DNA of 36,669 nucleotides. Origin: Candidatus Collierbacteria bacterium RIFCSPLOWO2_01_FULL_50_23 (lineage in GTDB: Bacteria; Patescibacteriota; Microgenomatia; UBA1400; MFAQ01). The notes under the pieces were generated by a model. It had not been told where the DNA came from and ran no database searches. It was given only the letters and a program-made list of their open reading frames with translations. Shown here one piece after another: positions 1 to 10,963 of the stretch (its first letter is position 1; each line of letters starts with the position of its first letter). Position numbers and translations under genes: made by a program. The stretch is taken from the NCBI GenBank assembly GCA_001774555.1, contig MFAI01000036.1, positions 65,488 to 102,156 on the forward strand. Direction: 5' to 3'.

Positions 1-1082
1 GGATCCTCCAAGGTAACGATGTTCACCTTCGGAGTGTTGATCTTACTTATCAACGAATAAAGTGTCGTCGTCTTGCCCGAACCAGTCGGCCCGGTAATCA
101 GGATTATGCCGTGGGGGATCAAAACCGCTTCCTCCAGATTCTTTAGGGCCTTCCCCCTTAGCCCCAACTCTTGCAGGGTGGGTATCTTCTGGCTCTTGGG
201 CAGTAGACGCATAACCACTTTCTCTCCATGAGCAGTGGGCAAACTACTGATACGCAAGTCGACCCCACCAAGATCCGACTTGAAAGCAAAACGACCGTCC
301 TGGGGCAGACGCTTCTCATCGATTTTCATCCCGGAAAGGATCTTGATACGCGATACCAAGGCCGCATGGTACTGGCGATCCAAACGCAACCTTTCTTCCA
401 GTATGCCGTCGATTCGATAGCGAATCCGAGTGATATTTTCCAACGGCTCGATATGAACGTCGGTCGCCCGAAACTTGATCGCATACTCCAAAACCTTCTT
501 GACGATCTCAACAATCTTCGGTTCCTTGATTATTTGCGCCATAGACTCTGCCGTAATCACTCCGGCTTCCTCTTCCTCCTCTCCACCTTTCTTCAATACT
601 TCAGTTACTTCTCCAATCAAGCTTTGGGCATAGTTTTGATCGATCAGCGTTGAAAGTCTGGTTTCTGAAGTCATTTGAACGATCACTCTCATTCCTGAAC
701 GCTTTTCCAAAAAGTCGATCGCCGTCAGGTTCTGGGGATTACTCATCACGACGGTCAACAAGTTATCCTGTTTGTCTAAGAAAGCTGGAATCACCCGGTA
801 AGCGTCGGCAATTGATTTGGGGACCAAATTCAGCAGATCGGGTGACAAAACCAAACTACCTTGATCAAAGTAGGGTATTCCCCAAACCGCCGCTTGGGCA
901 CGGGAGAGAGTCTCTTCATCCGTTACTCCCAAACCACGGACAACGTCTAGTTGGGATTTATCGGAGCTAACCATCTCAACTCGGGCCTTCGCCACCTGAT
1001 CGACAGTCAACTTCCCACTCTCAGCCAAAACAGTAATTAGATCCTTGGTACCCGACGGGCTACCAGGGGCAGTCTGATCCAT
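1..1082 (-). CDS. pilB: Type IV pilus/type II secretion assembly ATPase (GspE/PilB family), truncated by the window start
   Basis: Reverse-strand translation from CAT at 1080-1082 gives [37 protein letters not shown]...[21 protein letters not shown]...[40 protein letters not shown]: Walker A plus the Asp box typical of GspE/PilB. Absent from the ORF track because it runs off the edge. Confidence 0.92.
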   Translation of the reverse strand, partial: [360 protein letters not shown]

Positions 1083-1144
1083 AACTTAAATGTACAATAT
1101 ATTTTATCTCTCGCCAAATTTGTCCAATTTGACCAATAAGACCA

Positions 1145-1789
1145 ATGTTACCTCTAATAATCGAGTCAGACGACCCGGGTCTGACCACTCAATACCTGAC
1201 TGATCACTATTATCTAGGCAACTTGGTCGGAGAGGTGAAACCGGAAAACGACAGTATTGGTCTGCTGGCGATCAAATACTTGATCGACCGCGCCAAGTTT
1301 TCCCATCCGGACAAAAGTCAGGCTGTTTTTCTAATCCATGATGGGCATCTTGTTACCCCTGCCGGCCAAAACGCTCTTCTCAAAACCCTGGAGGAGAGCA
1401 AGCCCTACGAACAGTTCATCATCACCACCCACAATCACCATCTTCTTTTGGAAACAATCGTCAGTCGCTGCCAGGTCATTAGCCTCACCCAAAAAACCCC
1501 AAAAACCATCGACGGCAAGTTTCTAAAAGACTTTGTCGCTTGCCTCGACAACCCATCCACGTGCCTAAAAAATAGCGACGAAATCCTATCGGATAACCCC
1601 AAGGACTTTATAAACCTTATCATCAGCAACCTTCATCTGGCGAATCGAAATCGGGTAACCAACAAAAGGGTCAAAATTCTTTCGCTTGCCCTGGAATGTC
1701 TCTCTGATTTGGACCGAAACATCAATCCAAAACTGGCCCTCGACCATTTCTTCTTACAAACAGGAAGAATTATCAAAAAGTCAACTTGA
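1145..1789 (+). CDS. DNA polymerase III delta' subunit-like (HolB/clamp-loader AAA+ domain, short)
   Basis: ORF with KSQAVFLIHDGHLVTPAGQNALLKTLEESKPYEQFIITTHNHHLLLETIVSRCQVI, matching the delta'/DnaX sensor region (A.NALLKTLEEP...F.L.T.....L..TI.SRCQ). Confidence 0.75.
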   Translation: MLPLIIESDDPGLTTQYLTDHYYLGNLVGEVKPENDSIGLLAIKYLIDRAKFSHPDKSQAVFLIHDGHLVTPAGQNALLKTLEESKPYEQFIITTHNHHLLLETIVSRCQVISLTQKTPKTIDGKFLKDFVACLDNPSTCLKNSDEILSDNPKDFINLIISNLHLANRNRVTNKRVKILSLALECLSDLDRNINPKLALDHFFLQTGRIIKKST

Positions 1790-1806
1790 ACGAGACGCCC
1801 GCATGA

Positions 1807-3828
<2,022 letters not shown>

Positions 3829-3867
3829 ACTTTGAATTATTAAATTATTTACTTTAATTAATTAAAC

Positions 3868-4803
3868 ATGACTACATACATCATCGGTCACATAAAACCT
3901 GATTTGGACGCCGTAGTTTCTGCCCTGGCCGTGGCAGAGTTTAGAAATCTAAGAGGGGATATCGATAACCCGGTCGCCGTCATCGCCGATCCGTTCAATC
4001 CCGAAACCGAATTCGTCTTCAAAAAATTCGGTGCCACCCCACCCCGCCTCATCACCGCCACCGATATTAAAACCGAAGACAAAATCGTTCTGGTAGACCA
4101 CAACGAGGTCGACCAGCGTCTAAACAACTTACCCCAAGACCAGATTACCGGTATCGTCGATCACCATAAGTTCAACATAAATTTGAACCATCCAATCAAA
4201 ATTACCGCCCTACCCATCGGCTCGACAACGACCATTGTCTTCCTGAAATTCAAGCAATACAACCTGACTATAAATCAGGATTTGGCAAAATTAATGCTCT
4301 GTGCCGTTCTCTCGGATACGGTCGGGCTAAAATCAGGAACCACCACCGATAAAGACCGATCTGCGGTAACTGACCTTTCCAAAATTGCCGGCATTACTGA
4401 CATCGATGGGCTGACTCTAGAGATTTTCAAGGCCAAGAGCAATATCAGCTCATTAACCCCAGAGCAAATTGTCAAAAACGATTACAAAATTCTTGAGTTC
4501 TCCAAAAAAACCTTTATCGGCCAGATCGAAACCGTCGAACAAGGAGAAGTCATCGATAAGAGAAAGGATGAGCTCTTGAAAGCCATGGCCGTCGTCAAGG
4601 AAAAAGAGGGTGTCGCCTTGATCTTTTTGGCTATCTCAGATATCTTGAAAATCAACACCAAACTTCTACTCCTGGGCAAAGATGAAACCGAAGTGGCCCA
4701 AAAAGCCTTCGGCGGCCAAGCCGTAAATAACGTTTTGGATATCGGACCCAAACTAAGCCGCAAAAAAGATATCTCTCCTGCGATAGAAAAAGCCGTAGCG
4801 TAG
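3868..4803 (+). CDS. ppaC: DHH-family manganese-dependent inorganic pyrophosphatase
   Basis: [56 protein letters not shown] family II PPase motifs. Confidence 0.9.
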   Translation: MTTYIIGHIKPDLDAVVSALAVAEFRNLRGDIDNPVAVIADPFNPETEFVFKKFGATPPRLITATDIKTEDKIVLVDHNEVDQRLNNLPQDQITGIVDHHKFNINLNHPIKITALPIGSTTTIVFLKFKQYNLTINQDLAKLMLCAVLSDTVGLKSGTTTDKDRSAVTDLSKIAGITDIDGLTLEIFKAKSNISSLTPEQIVKNDYKILEFSKKTFIGQIETVEQGEVIDKRKDELLKAMAVVKEKEGVALIFLAISDILKINTKLLLLGKDETEVAQKAFGGQAVNNVLDIGPKLSRKKDISPAIEKAVA

Positions 4804-4808
4804 CGAAG

Positions 4809-4825
4809 GTCCCGCTAAGCGGGAC
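4809..4825. repeat. Perfect hairpin GTCCCGC-TAA-GCGGGAC in the ppaC-gyrA gap
   Basis: Direct reading; 7-bp stem, 3-nt loop, 12 nt upstream of the gyrA ATG. Confidence 0.85.
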
Positions 4826-4837
4826 AATACAAAAAAT

Positions 4838-7483
4838 ATGGACAACGAGGAAAAGAAACCACCAGTCGAAACCACCGAAGAGAGTCAGGTCGGCCAATCT
4901 TGGGAAACCGAGAAAACCAGCTATGGCTTGATCAAACCGGTCAAGATCATCGAGGAGATGGAGCGCTCCTACCTGGACTATGCCATGAGTGTTATCGTCG
5001 CTCGAGCCCTTCCCGATGTTCGCGATGGCCTGAAACCGGTTCACCGACGGATTCTTTTTGCCATGAAAGAAATGGGCCTGACCTACCGTTCGGCCTACAA
5101 AAAAAGTGCCCGCGTCGTCGGAGAAGTGTTGGGCAAATACCATCCCCACGGTGATCAGGCAGTTTACCAAACCATGGTCCGTTTGGCTCAGGACTTTTCC
5201 ATGCGCTATCAGCTCGTAGATGGTCAGGGCAACTTCGGTTCGGTTGACGGTGATTCGGCCGCTGCTATGCGTTACACCGAGGCGAGACTAAGTAAGATCG
5301 CCGAAGCCATACTCGAGGACATCGACAAAGACACTGTCGATTTTGTGGATAACTTCGACGGCAGCCAGAAAGAGCCATCTGTCCTCCCGGCAAAACTACC
5401 AAATCTTCTCTTGATGGGTTCCGATGGTATTGCCGTCGGTATGGCGACAAAGATCCCGCCTCACAACCTGAATGAAGTTGTCGCCGCCATCGCTACTTTA
5501 ATTGATAAAAGTACCATCACTGGAGCCGAAGAGTTCAAAGACGAGAGCCTCGAAACCATAGACAGCGCGAAGCTGGTCGGCAAGCTCGAGGCCAACATCG
5601 AAATTGATGAACTGGTCGAGCACATCAAGGGCCCGGATTTCCCCACCGCCGGCCAGATCTTCGACCAAAACGAAATCAAGAAGCTCTACCACACCGGCAA
5701 GGCCAACATCGTCAATCGGGGAGTCGCCGAAATTGTCGAAAAGAAAAGCGGCCGTTTCCAGATTGTTATCACCCAGCTACCATACCAAGTCAACAAAGCA
5801 AAGTTGATCACCCACATTGCCGATCTGGTCAAGAAAAAAAAGCTTGATGGTATTTCTGACCTCCGCGACGAATCGGACCGAAAGGGGATGACCGTCGTCG
5901 TCGAGCTCAAACGCGACGCCAAGCCAAAGAGCGTCCTCAACAATCTCTACAAACACACCGAACTTCAAAGCAGCTTTCCGGCGAATATGGTTGCCTTAAC
6001 CTCCGATGGCACTCCTCATTTACTCAACCTCAAGGTAATCCTGACCGAATATGTTCAACACCGTCAACACGTTATTGTCCGCAGAAGTCAGTTTGAATTG
6101 AAGGACGCCAAAGCCCGCGCCCACATTCTCGAGGGCTTACTCAAAGCCCTCGACGTCATCGACGAAGTCATCGACACCATCAAGAAGAGTGAAAGTACCG
6201 ATGCCGCCAGAATGAACCTGATGAACAAGTTTGGCTTTTCCGAACTCCAGACATTGGCTATTCTCGAGATGCAGCTTAAGAAACTGGCCCATCTCGAACG
6301 CGAGAAGCTTCAAAACGAATATGACGAACTCATGAAACGCGTCAAATTCCTCATCGCTGTTTTGAAAGACCCTCAAAAAGTGCTTCAAATAATCAAGGAT
6401 GAACTCAAGGGTTTGTCAGAAACTTACGGCGACGCCAGAAAGACCAAGGTTTACAAAAATGCCGTTGGCGAGTTCTCCGAAGAAGATCTTATCGCCAACG
6501 AGGAAACCATCATTACCCTCACCAAAACCGGCTATATCAAACGTATGCCGATTGATACTTTCAAGAGTCAGAGAAGGGGAGGCAAGGGTGTCGCCGGCAT
6601 GACCGTCAAGGATACCGACGAGGTAAACCTGCTCACCGCGGCCAACACCCACGACTCACTCCTGGTTTTTACCAGCAAAGGCAAGGTTTTCTCCCTAAAA
6701 ACCTGGGAACTGCCGGAGGGCAGCCGCATCAGCAAGGGTCAGGCGATCATCAATCTGATCAATATCGACACCGATGAAACGATCCAGTCACTCCTACCGG
6801 TCAGCAAGGAAGTTTTCGCCAGTAAAACTTTTCTTTTCTTCACCACGAAGAAAGGCACTGTCAAACGCACCAAAATAGGGGACTATCAAAATATCCGAAA
6901 CAACGGTCTCATCGCCTTGAAGCTCGAGGCGGGAGATCAGCTGGTCTGGGTAAACAAAACTATCGGCACCGACCACATTCTCCTGGTCACCAAGGAAGGT
7001 AAATCGATCAGGTTCCCGGAGGGGGACGTTCGTCCCACCGGCCGCGACACCATGGGTGTCCGAGGCATTCTGCTTGCCTCAGACGATTACGTTGTGGCTA
7101 TGAAGAGTTTTGACCCCAAAACCATCAGTGAGGATAAAAAGAAAAAAATCTTCACCGACCTCCTCATCGTCACCGAAAAAGGTATGGGCAAAAGAACCCC
7201 GCTAACTCAGTACCCCACCCAAAAGAGGGGAGGGCAGGGGGTCAAGGTCGCCGAGGTGACAGACAAAACCGGCCTGATCGCCAACGCCCTTTCCATCACC
7301 GAAAAAGACATCGAGCTCCTGATAACGACAAGGGAGGGCCAGGCCATCAAGCTCCCCATCAGGAATATTCCCCAGCTCCAGCGCTCCACCCAGGGAGTCA
7401 TCCTGATGCGCTTTGGCAAAACCGGAGACTTCGTCGCCGCCGTCGCCACCGTCTCCGAATCCGAAAAAGAAGAGAAAAAGTAG
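4838..7483 (+). CDS. gyrA: DNA gyrase subunit A
   Basis: [56 protein letters not shown], GyrA box [11 protein letters not shown] and C-terminal beta-pinwheel blades. Confidence 0.96.
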   Translation: MDNEEKKPPVETTEESQVGQSWETEKTSYGLIKPVKIIEEMERSYLDYAMSVIVARALPDVRDGLKPVHRRILFAMKEMGLTYRSAYKKSARVVGEVLGKYHPHGDQAVYQTMVRLAQDFSMRYQLVDGQGNFGSVDGDSAAAMRYTEARLSKIAEAILEDIDKDTVDFVDNFDGSQKEPSVLPAKLPNLLLMGSDGIAVGMATKIPPHNLNEVVAAIATLIDKSTITGAEEFKDESLETIDSAKLVGKLEANIEIDELVEHIKGPDFPTAGQIFDQNEIKKLYHTGKANIVNRGVAEIVEKKSGRFQIVITQLPYQVNKAKLITHIADLVKKKKLDGISDLRDESDRKGMTVVVELKRDAKPKSVLNNLYKHTELQSSFPANMVALTSDGTPHLLNLKVILTEYVQHRQHVIVRRSQFELKDAKARAHILEGLLKALDVIDEVIDTIKKSESTDAARMNLMNKFGFSELQTLAILEMQLKKLAHLEREKLQNEYDELMKRVKFLIAVLKDPQKVLQIIKDELKGLSETYGDARKTKVYKNAVGEFSEEDLIANEETIITLTKTGYIKRMPIDTFKSQRRGGKGVAGMTVKDTDEVNLLTAANTHDSLLVFTSKGKVFSLKTWELPEGSRISKGQAIINLINIDTDETIQSLLPVSKEVFASKTFLFFTTKKGTVKRTKIGDYQNIRNNGLIALKLEAGDQLVWVNKTIGTDHILLVTKEGKSIRFPEGDVRPTGRDTMGVRGILLASDDYVVAMKSFDPKTISEDKKKKIFTDLLIVTEKGMGKRTPLTQYPTQKRGGQGVKVAEVTDKTGLIANALSITEKDIELLITTREGQAIKLPIRNIPQLQRSTQGVILMRFGKTGDFVAAVATVSESEKEEKK

Positions 7484-7509
7484 ACAGCCCATAGTCGGTA
7501 GGTTATAAT
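7481..7509 (+). promoter_or_regulatory. Putative sigma70-type promoter TAGACA-17-TATAAT overlapping the gyrA stop codon
   Basis: TAGACA 7481-7486 and TATAAT 7504-7509 with a 17-nt spacer. Confidence 0.65.
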
Positions 7510-7581
7510 AGCACCAGTCCACGTCACCGTGGAAATTCGCACCTCCTAGTCAAAGAAGTCAGAGAAAGGTAGGCTAACAAC

Positions 7582-8073
7582 ATGGCCGCAAAGGTTTGGG
7601 ATTCAACAGCAAACGGCGGAAAGGGTGATTGGGTTCCTGCGGACACTCCACGCAGGGGAACGCCACCCATCCCGGATCCTCACCGGGAACGGAGAGTACG
7701 GACGGAAATCCGCCGGGCACAGCTCACGATCGCGCTCTTCATCACCGTCGGCTTCGCCGTTCTAGCCGCGGTGGTTGCCATCATCACGGGCTTGCCGTAC
7801 GAGCGCTGGACCGCGAAAGAGTTCAACGCCACCGTCACGGAGAAGTTTCTGTGTGGTCCACAGAAAACGGTCTACTGCGTCTCTATCGTACACGACGACG
7901 GAAAGGCAGAAGTCCTCCAAAACCACGATAGCCTGTGGTGGTGGAAGTGGACCAGTACCGACTACCAGACACTCTTCCAACCGGACACGCGGTTCCACTT
8001 CAAGGTGTACGGCTGGCGCTGGCCACTGCGCTCATGGTTCCGCAACATCATTGCAGCGGAATCCATCGGCTGA
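7582..8073 (+). CDS. Hypothetical single-pass membrane protein with Trp-rich extracytoplasmic domain
   Basis: ORF of 163 aa with TM segment LTIALFITVGFAVLAAVVAIITGL, own promoter and own terminator. Confidence 0.7.
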   Translation: MAAKVWDSTANGGKGDWVPADTPRRGTPPIPDPHRERRVRTEIRRAQLTIALFITVGFAVLAAVVAIITGLPYERWTAKEFNATVTEKFLCGPQKTVYCVSIVHDDGKAEVLQNHDSLWWWKWTSTDYQTLFQPDTRFHFKVYGWRWPLRSWFRNIIAAESIG

Positions 8074-8090
8074 ACAATAGCAGCCACTCA

Positions 8091-8126
8091 AAAGCCCTCG
8101 CGACACTTCGTCGGAGGGCTTTTTTT
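8091..8126 (+). terminator. Intrinsic terminator
   Basis: AAAGCCCTC...GAGGGCTTTTTT with an inner CGAC/GTCG stem. Confidence 0.85.
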
Positions 8127-8149
8127 CATTTCAAAAACTTGTCATGGAT
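8126..8149 (-). repeat. Partial third copy of the recombinase/kinase 3'-end repeat (ATCCATGACAAGTTTTTGAAATGA on the minus strand)
   Basis: 22/24 identity to the minus-strand 3' end of the kinase gene (ATCCACGACAAGTTTTTGAAATAA, 9341-9364). Confidence 0.75.
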
Positions 8150-8155
8150 CTAGCC

Positions 8156-8178
8156 TTGGCAACCTGGGACGTTGCCAA
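8156..8178. repeat. Hairpin repeat copy 1: TTGGCAACCTGGGACGTTGCCAA
   Basis: 10-bp stem with one mismatch and GGG triloop; shares the flank TAGCC...AC with copy 2. Confidence 0.85.
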
Positions 8179-8219
8179 ACCCAACCACTCGCAACTAATA
8201 GGGTCATTGGATCGCTATA

Positions 8220-8891
8220 ATGATCTTCGTGGCTCACGAACAAGATATCAAGGATATAAAAAATGGTCTGATTGCTTTGGACAGAGTATTTAACAAAAAG
8301 GGGGTCAACTACCGCGTGCTCGGGTCCGTCTTGGTCGCCGCTATAAACGGAACGCCGCATAGAACGTTAGGTGATATCGACATCCTATTGGACGAATCGA
8401 ATTGGCAACAAATTTCTGGAGTTCTCAAAAAAGAGGGGTATCAGCTTGTCAACAAGAGTAGCTTCGGCTTTAATTGGTTCGAAGCGCATAAGCCAAACAG
8501 TCTCGGGTTTACCTTTCTATTGATTGGGAAGTTCCAAGATGATTATTTTGAATATGTACTTAACCACATACTTAAATTACGAATCGCAAGTTCATATCTC
8601 ACTCCGACAAAATATACTTTGTTCGGATATTCATTTACCGGAATTCCCAGACGATCGGTCTACGAAGGACTGAAAATAAGCAGTCTTAACCCAAAAAGAA
8701 AATTGGATAGGGAACTTGTCACCAAAGCCTTTGGTGGAAAAATTCCGACAGGAGTTAAGCTTGAGAGAGCCTTCAATATCTATTCCTTTGGATTGGAAAT
8801 CCCATATGCATATTCGTTCTTTTCCTACCTCTATAACCTCTACGGCGGCCTGCGAGTAATCATCGGCAAAAAATACGAAGTCTGGGACTAA
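8220..8891 (+). CDS. Nucleotidyltransferase-fold protein (hypothetical)
   Basis: LGSVLVAAINGTPHRTLGDIDILLDESNWQQISGVLKKEGYQLV resembles the NTase GS...D.D motif. A GTG at 8229 is a plausible alternative start. Confidence 0.6.
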   Translation: MIFVAHEQDIKDIKNGLIALDRVFNKKGVNYRVLGSVLVAAINGTPHRTLGDIDILLDESNWQQISGVLKKEGYQLVNKSSFGFNWFEAHKPNSLGFTFLLIGKFQDDYFEYVLNHILKLRIASSYLTPTKYTLFGYSFTGIPRRSVYEGLKISSLNPKRKLDRELVTKAFGGKIPTGVKLERAFNIYSFGLEIPYAYSFFSYLYNLYGGLRVIIGKKYEVWD

Positions 8892-8900
8892 TATTTAGCC

Positions 8901-8923
8901 TTGGCAACCTGGGAGGTTGCCAA
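8901..8923. repeat. Hairpin repeat copy 2: TTGGCAACCTGGGAGGTTGCCAA (perfect 10-bp stem)
   Basis: 22/23 identity to 8156-8178, same orientation. Confidence 0.85.
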
Positions 8924-8965
8924 ACCAACTACGGTGTCCGTCCTCGCAGACCCAAGAAGAAATAG

Positions 8966-9337
8966 TTGTATACTGTGAATGTGGGAGATAAAGAAAGAAA
9001 ACAAAAGCATCCGAAAGTAGTCATCGCCGAGACTGAAAGTGAGGGGGTTATCAACGGCAGGCAAAGGTTACGCAAAGCCCTGGCAGAAGCCTACGCCGAG
9101 ATCAGAATACCAAAAAGAATCAGAAATCTAATTGAATCTACCGGGTTGACCCAAAGCGAGTTATTTTTCAAACTCTGGTGGGTTACCCCCAGCCTATTAT
9201 TTGGAAATTACTCCCCTCAACAGATGTGGGAATGCGGTGGTAAAGAGCTGGTGATCGATCATCTTTTTGCTTTGGCTGGCGACCAACACGAATTAATTCA
9301 AGAAACACTCAGAAAAATAAGGTCCACCAAAATCTAG
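8966..9337 (+). CDS. Hypothetical protein; C-terminus vaguely resembles DUF2384/Xre-MbcA-ParS-like toxin-binding domains
   Basis: LTQSELFFKLWWVTPSLLFGNYSPQQMWECGGKELVIDHLFALAG. The called start at 8966 is TTG; GTG at 8981 is an alternative. Family assignment is weak. Confidence 0.5.
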   Translation: MYTVNVGDKERKQKHPKVVIAETESEGVINGRQRLRKALAEAYAEIRIPKRIRNLIESTGLTQSELFFKLWWVTPSLLFGNYSPQQMWECGGKELVIDHLFALAGDQHELIQETLRKIRSTKI

Positions 9338-9340
9338 TCC

Positions 9341-9376
9341 TTATTTCAAAAACTTGTCGTGGATTTGTTTCAGCTG
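9341..9376 (-). repeat. 3'-end repeat copy B (kinase end)
   Basis: Minus strand CAGCTGAAACAAATCCACGACAAGTTTTTGAAATAA; 31/36 identical to copy A at 9850-9885. Confidence 0.9.
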
Positions 9377-9853
9377 TTCCTGGACGGTGAGATTTCCGTC
9401 AACAACCAGAACATTAGATCCGTGAGGCGGTTCAAATCTCGATTGGGAATCACGAATATATTCTTCACCAACATCGACTCTTGCGACCGAGTTCTTATTT
9501 TCCAGCCATCTAGCCTTGGCCACTTCGGGGAGGATATTAACACAAATAATCGCAATGTCAGCACCGAATTTCTCGCCAATTTTCACTACCAAATCCCGCT
9601 CATACTCTGTAAAATTACCTGCGTCCTGGATTACATTTTTCCCTTCCCTTAAATAATCTTCGATTCTCCCATGCATTTCTCCATAAACATTATCCCACTG
9701 CGCCTGTGTCACAACTTCATCGGCGACGTCACCCAGCATTTCAGACTTGACTTCATCCAGATCGATTCTGACAAAGCCAAATCGCTCACTTAGTTTTTTA
9801 GATAGAACTGTTTTACCGGAAAATGGCGTTCCACAAAAAATAATTAGCTTCAT
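9341..9853 (-). CDS. P-loop kinase (AAA_33-like) with a recombinase-like C-terminal tail
   Basis: MKLIIFCGTPFSGKTVLSKKLSERFGFVRIDLDEVK (Walker A); ends QEQLKQIHDKFLK. Start codon overlaps the recombinase stop (ATGA). Confidence 0.8.
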   Translation of the reverse strand: MKLIIFCGTPFSGKTVLSKKLSERFGFVRIDLDEVKSEMLGDVADEVVTQAQWDNVYGEMHGRIEDYLREGKNVIQDAGNFTEYERDLVVKIGEKFGADIAIICVNILPEVAKARWLENKNSVARVDVGEEYIRDSQSRFEPPHGSNVLVVDGNLTVQEQLKQIHDKFLK

Positions 9854-9885
9854 TTTAAGAATTTGTCGTGGATTTGCTTCAGCTG
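9850..9885 (-). repeat. 3'-end repeat copy A (recombinase end)
   Basis: Minus strand CAGCTGAAGCAAATCCACGACAAATTCTTAAAATGA. Confidence 0.9.
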
Positions 9886-10794
9886 CGGATTGGTGACGTG
9901 GGTATAGATCTGGGTCGTGCTGACATTTTTGTGGCCGAGCATTTCCTGGACACTGCGCAGATCCGCGCCGTTTTGCAGTAGGGAAGTCGCGAACGAATGT
10001 CTCATCGTATGAGGACTGACCCTAACCGGCAGTCCCGCCATCAGGCGGTATTTTTCGACGATCCGTTGGATTGTCCTCACCGTCAGGCGCATTTTCTCGC
10101 CACCGGTTGTTGGGTCAGATTTCTTCCCGGCCAAGCGGATCCAGAGCGGTTTGTTGGCGTCATCGCGGCTCTTCATAAAACGCGAAAGCCAGACTGCGGC
10201 CCGCTCGGTCAGGAAAACCACCCTCGGGTGTCTGCCTTTACCGATAATGCCGAATTCTCGTTGTTTCAAGTCGATCTTGTCCCGATCTAGTTTCATCATT
10301 TCCGAAACACGAAGGCCCGTGGAAAACAAAACTTCTAAGATAGCCCGGTCACGTAGACCTTCAACTTTTTGTAAATTCGGCATTGAGAGCAACCGTTCGA
10401 CTTGTTCACGGGAGAGGAACTTCAGCGAGCGGCTTTCCGCCTTCGGCAGGTCAATCTTTTCCGGAGCCAAAGATTTAATTCCTTTTCGGGCCAGATATTT
10501 TAGGAAAGCGCGGAGAGAAATAATGTAATACGACTGCGTCGCCTTTGACAATGTGCGACCCTGCACATCTTCATAACGGGTCAGGAAAAGGCGGTAAAGA
10601 CGAACAATCTCCGGCGTCAGCCGCTGAATATATTCCTGTTGATAATGCTTTTCAAACCATTTCCGGAAGACAACCAGATAATGCTTGTAGTTACGGACCG
10701 TGTAAGGGGAGTAGTTTTTCTCGATCTCGATATTACTTAAATATCGATTTATTAATCTTTCGAGGGAAATATCTTCGGTTTTTGACTTTGCCAT
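9850..10794 (-). CDS. xerC/D-like: Tyrosine recombinase, XerC/XerD family
   Basis: ILEVLFSTGLRVSEMMKLDRDKID, HTMRHSFATSLLQNGADLRSVQEMLGHKNVSTTQIYTHV: R...HxxR...H...Y signature. Confidence 0.93.
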   Translation of the reverse strand: MAKSKTEDISLERLINRYLSNIEIEKNYSPYTVRNYKHYLVVFRKWFEKHYQQEYIQRLTPEIVRLYRLFLTRYEDVQGRTLSKATQSYYIISLRAFLKYLARKGIKSLAPEKIDLPKAESRSLKFLSREQVERLLSMPNLQKVEGLRDRAILEVLFSTGLRVSEMMKLDRDKIDLKQREFGIIGKGRHPRVVFLTERAAVWLSRFMKSRDDANKPLWIRLAGKKSDPTTGGEKMRLTVRTIQRIVEKYRLMAGLPVRVSPHTMRHSFATSLLQNGADLRSVQEMLGHKNVSTTQIYTHVTNPQLKQIHDKFLK

Positions 10795-10890
10795 TAGTGG
10801 GGGAGAGAGGACTCACCCTCTCCATACTAGAATGTACGACGTTAAATCGCAATCCAATCTGCCAATCTGGTGGTCAAACAACCCATAGTG

Positions 10891-10899
10891 TGATATACT
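10891..10899 (+). promoter_or_regulatory. Extended -10 promoter element TGATATACT
   Basis: TGnTATACT, with TGGTCA 17 nt upstream as a weak -35. Confidence 0.55.
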
Positions 10900-10963
10900 A
10901 TCATGCTGGATGTGGAAGTTCGACAGAACCGCTGTCAAAACACCCCACATTCGGGAGGTAGAA

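Noticed and set aside
8151-8929. Hairpin repeats as classical integron attC sites
   Set aside because: They lack the RYYYAAC/GTTRRRY core organisation, and the recombinase reads as a plain Xer-type enzyme, with no recognised IntI-specific insertion.
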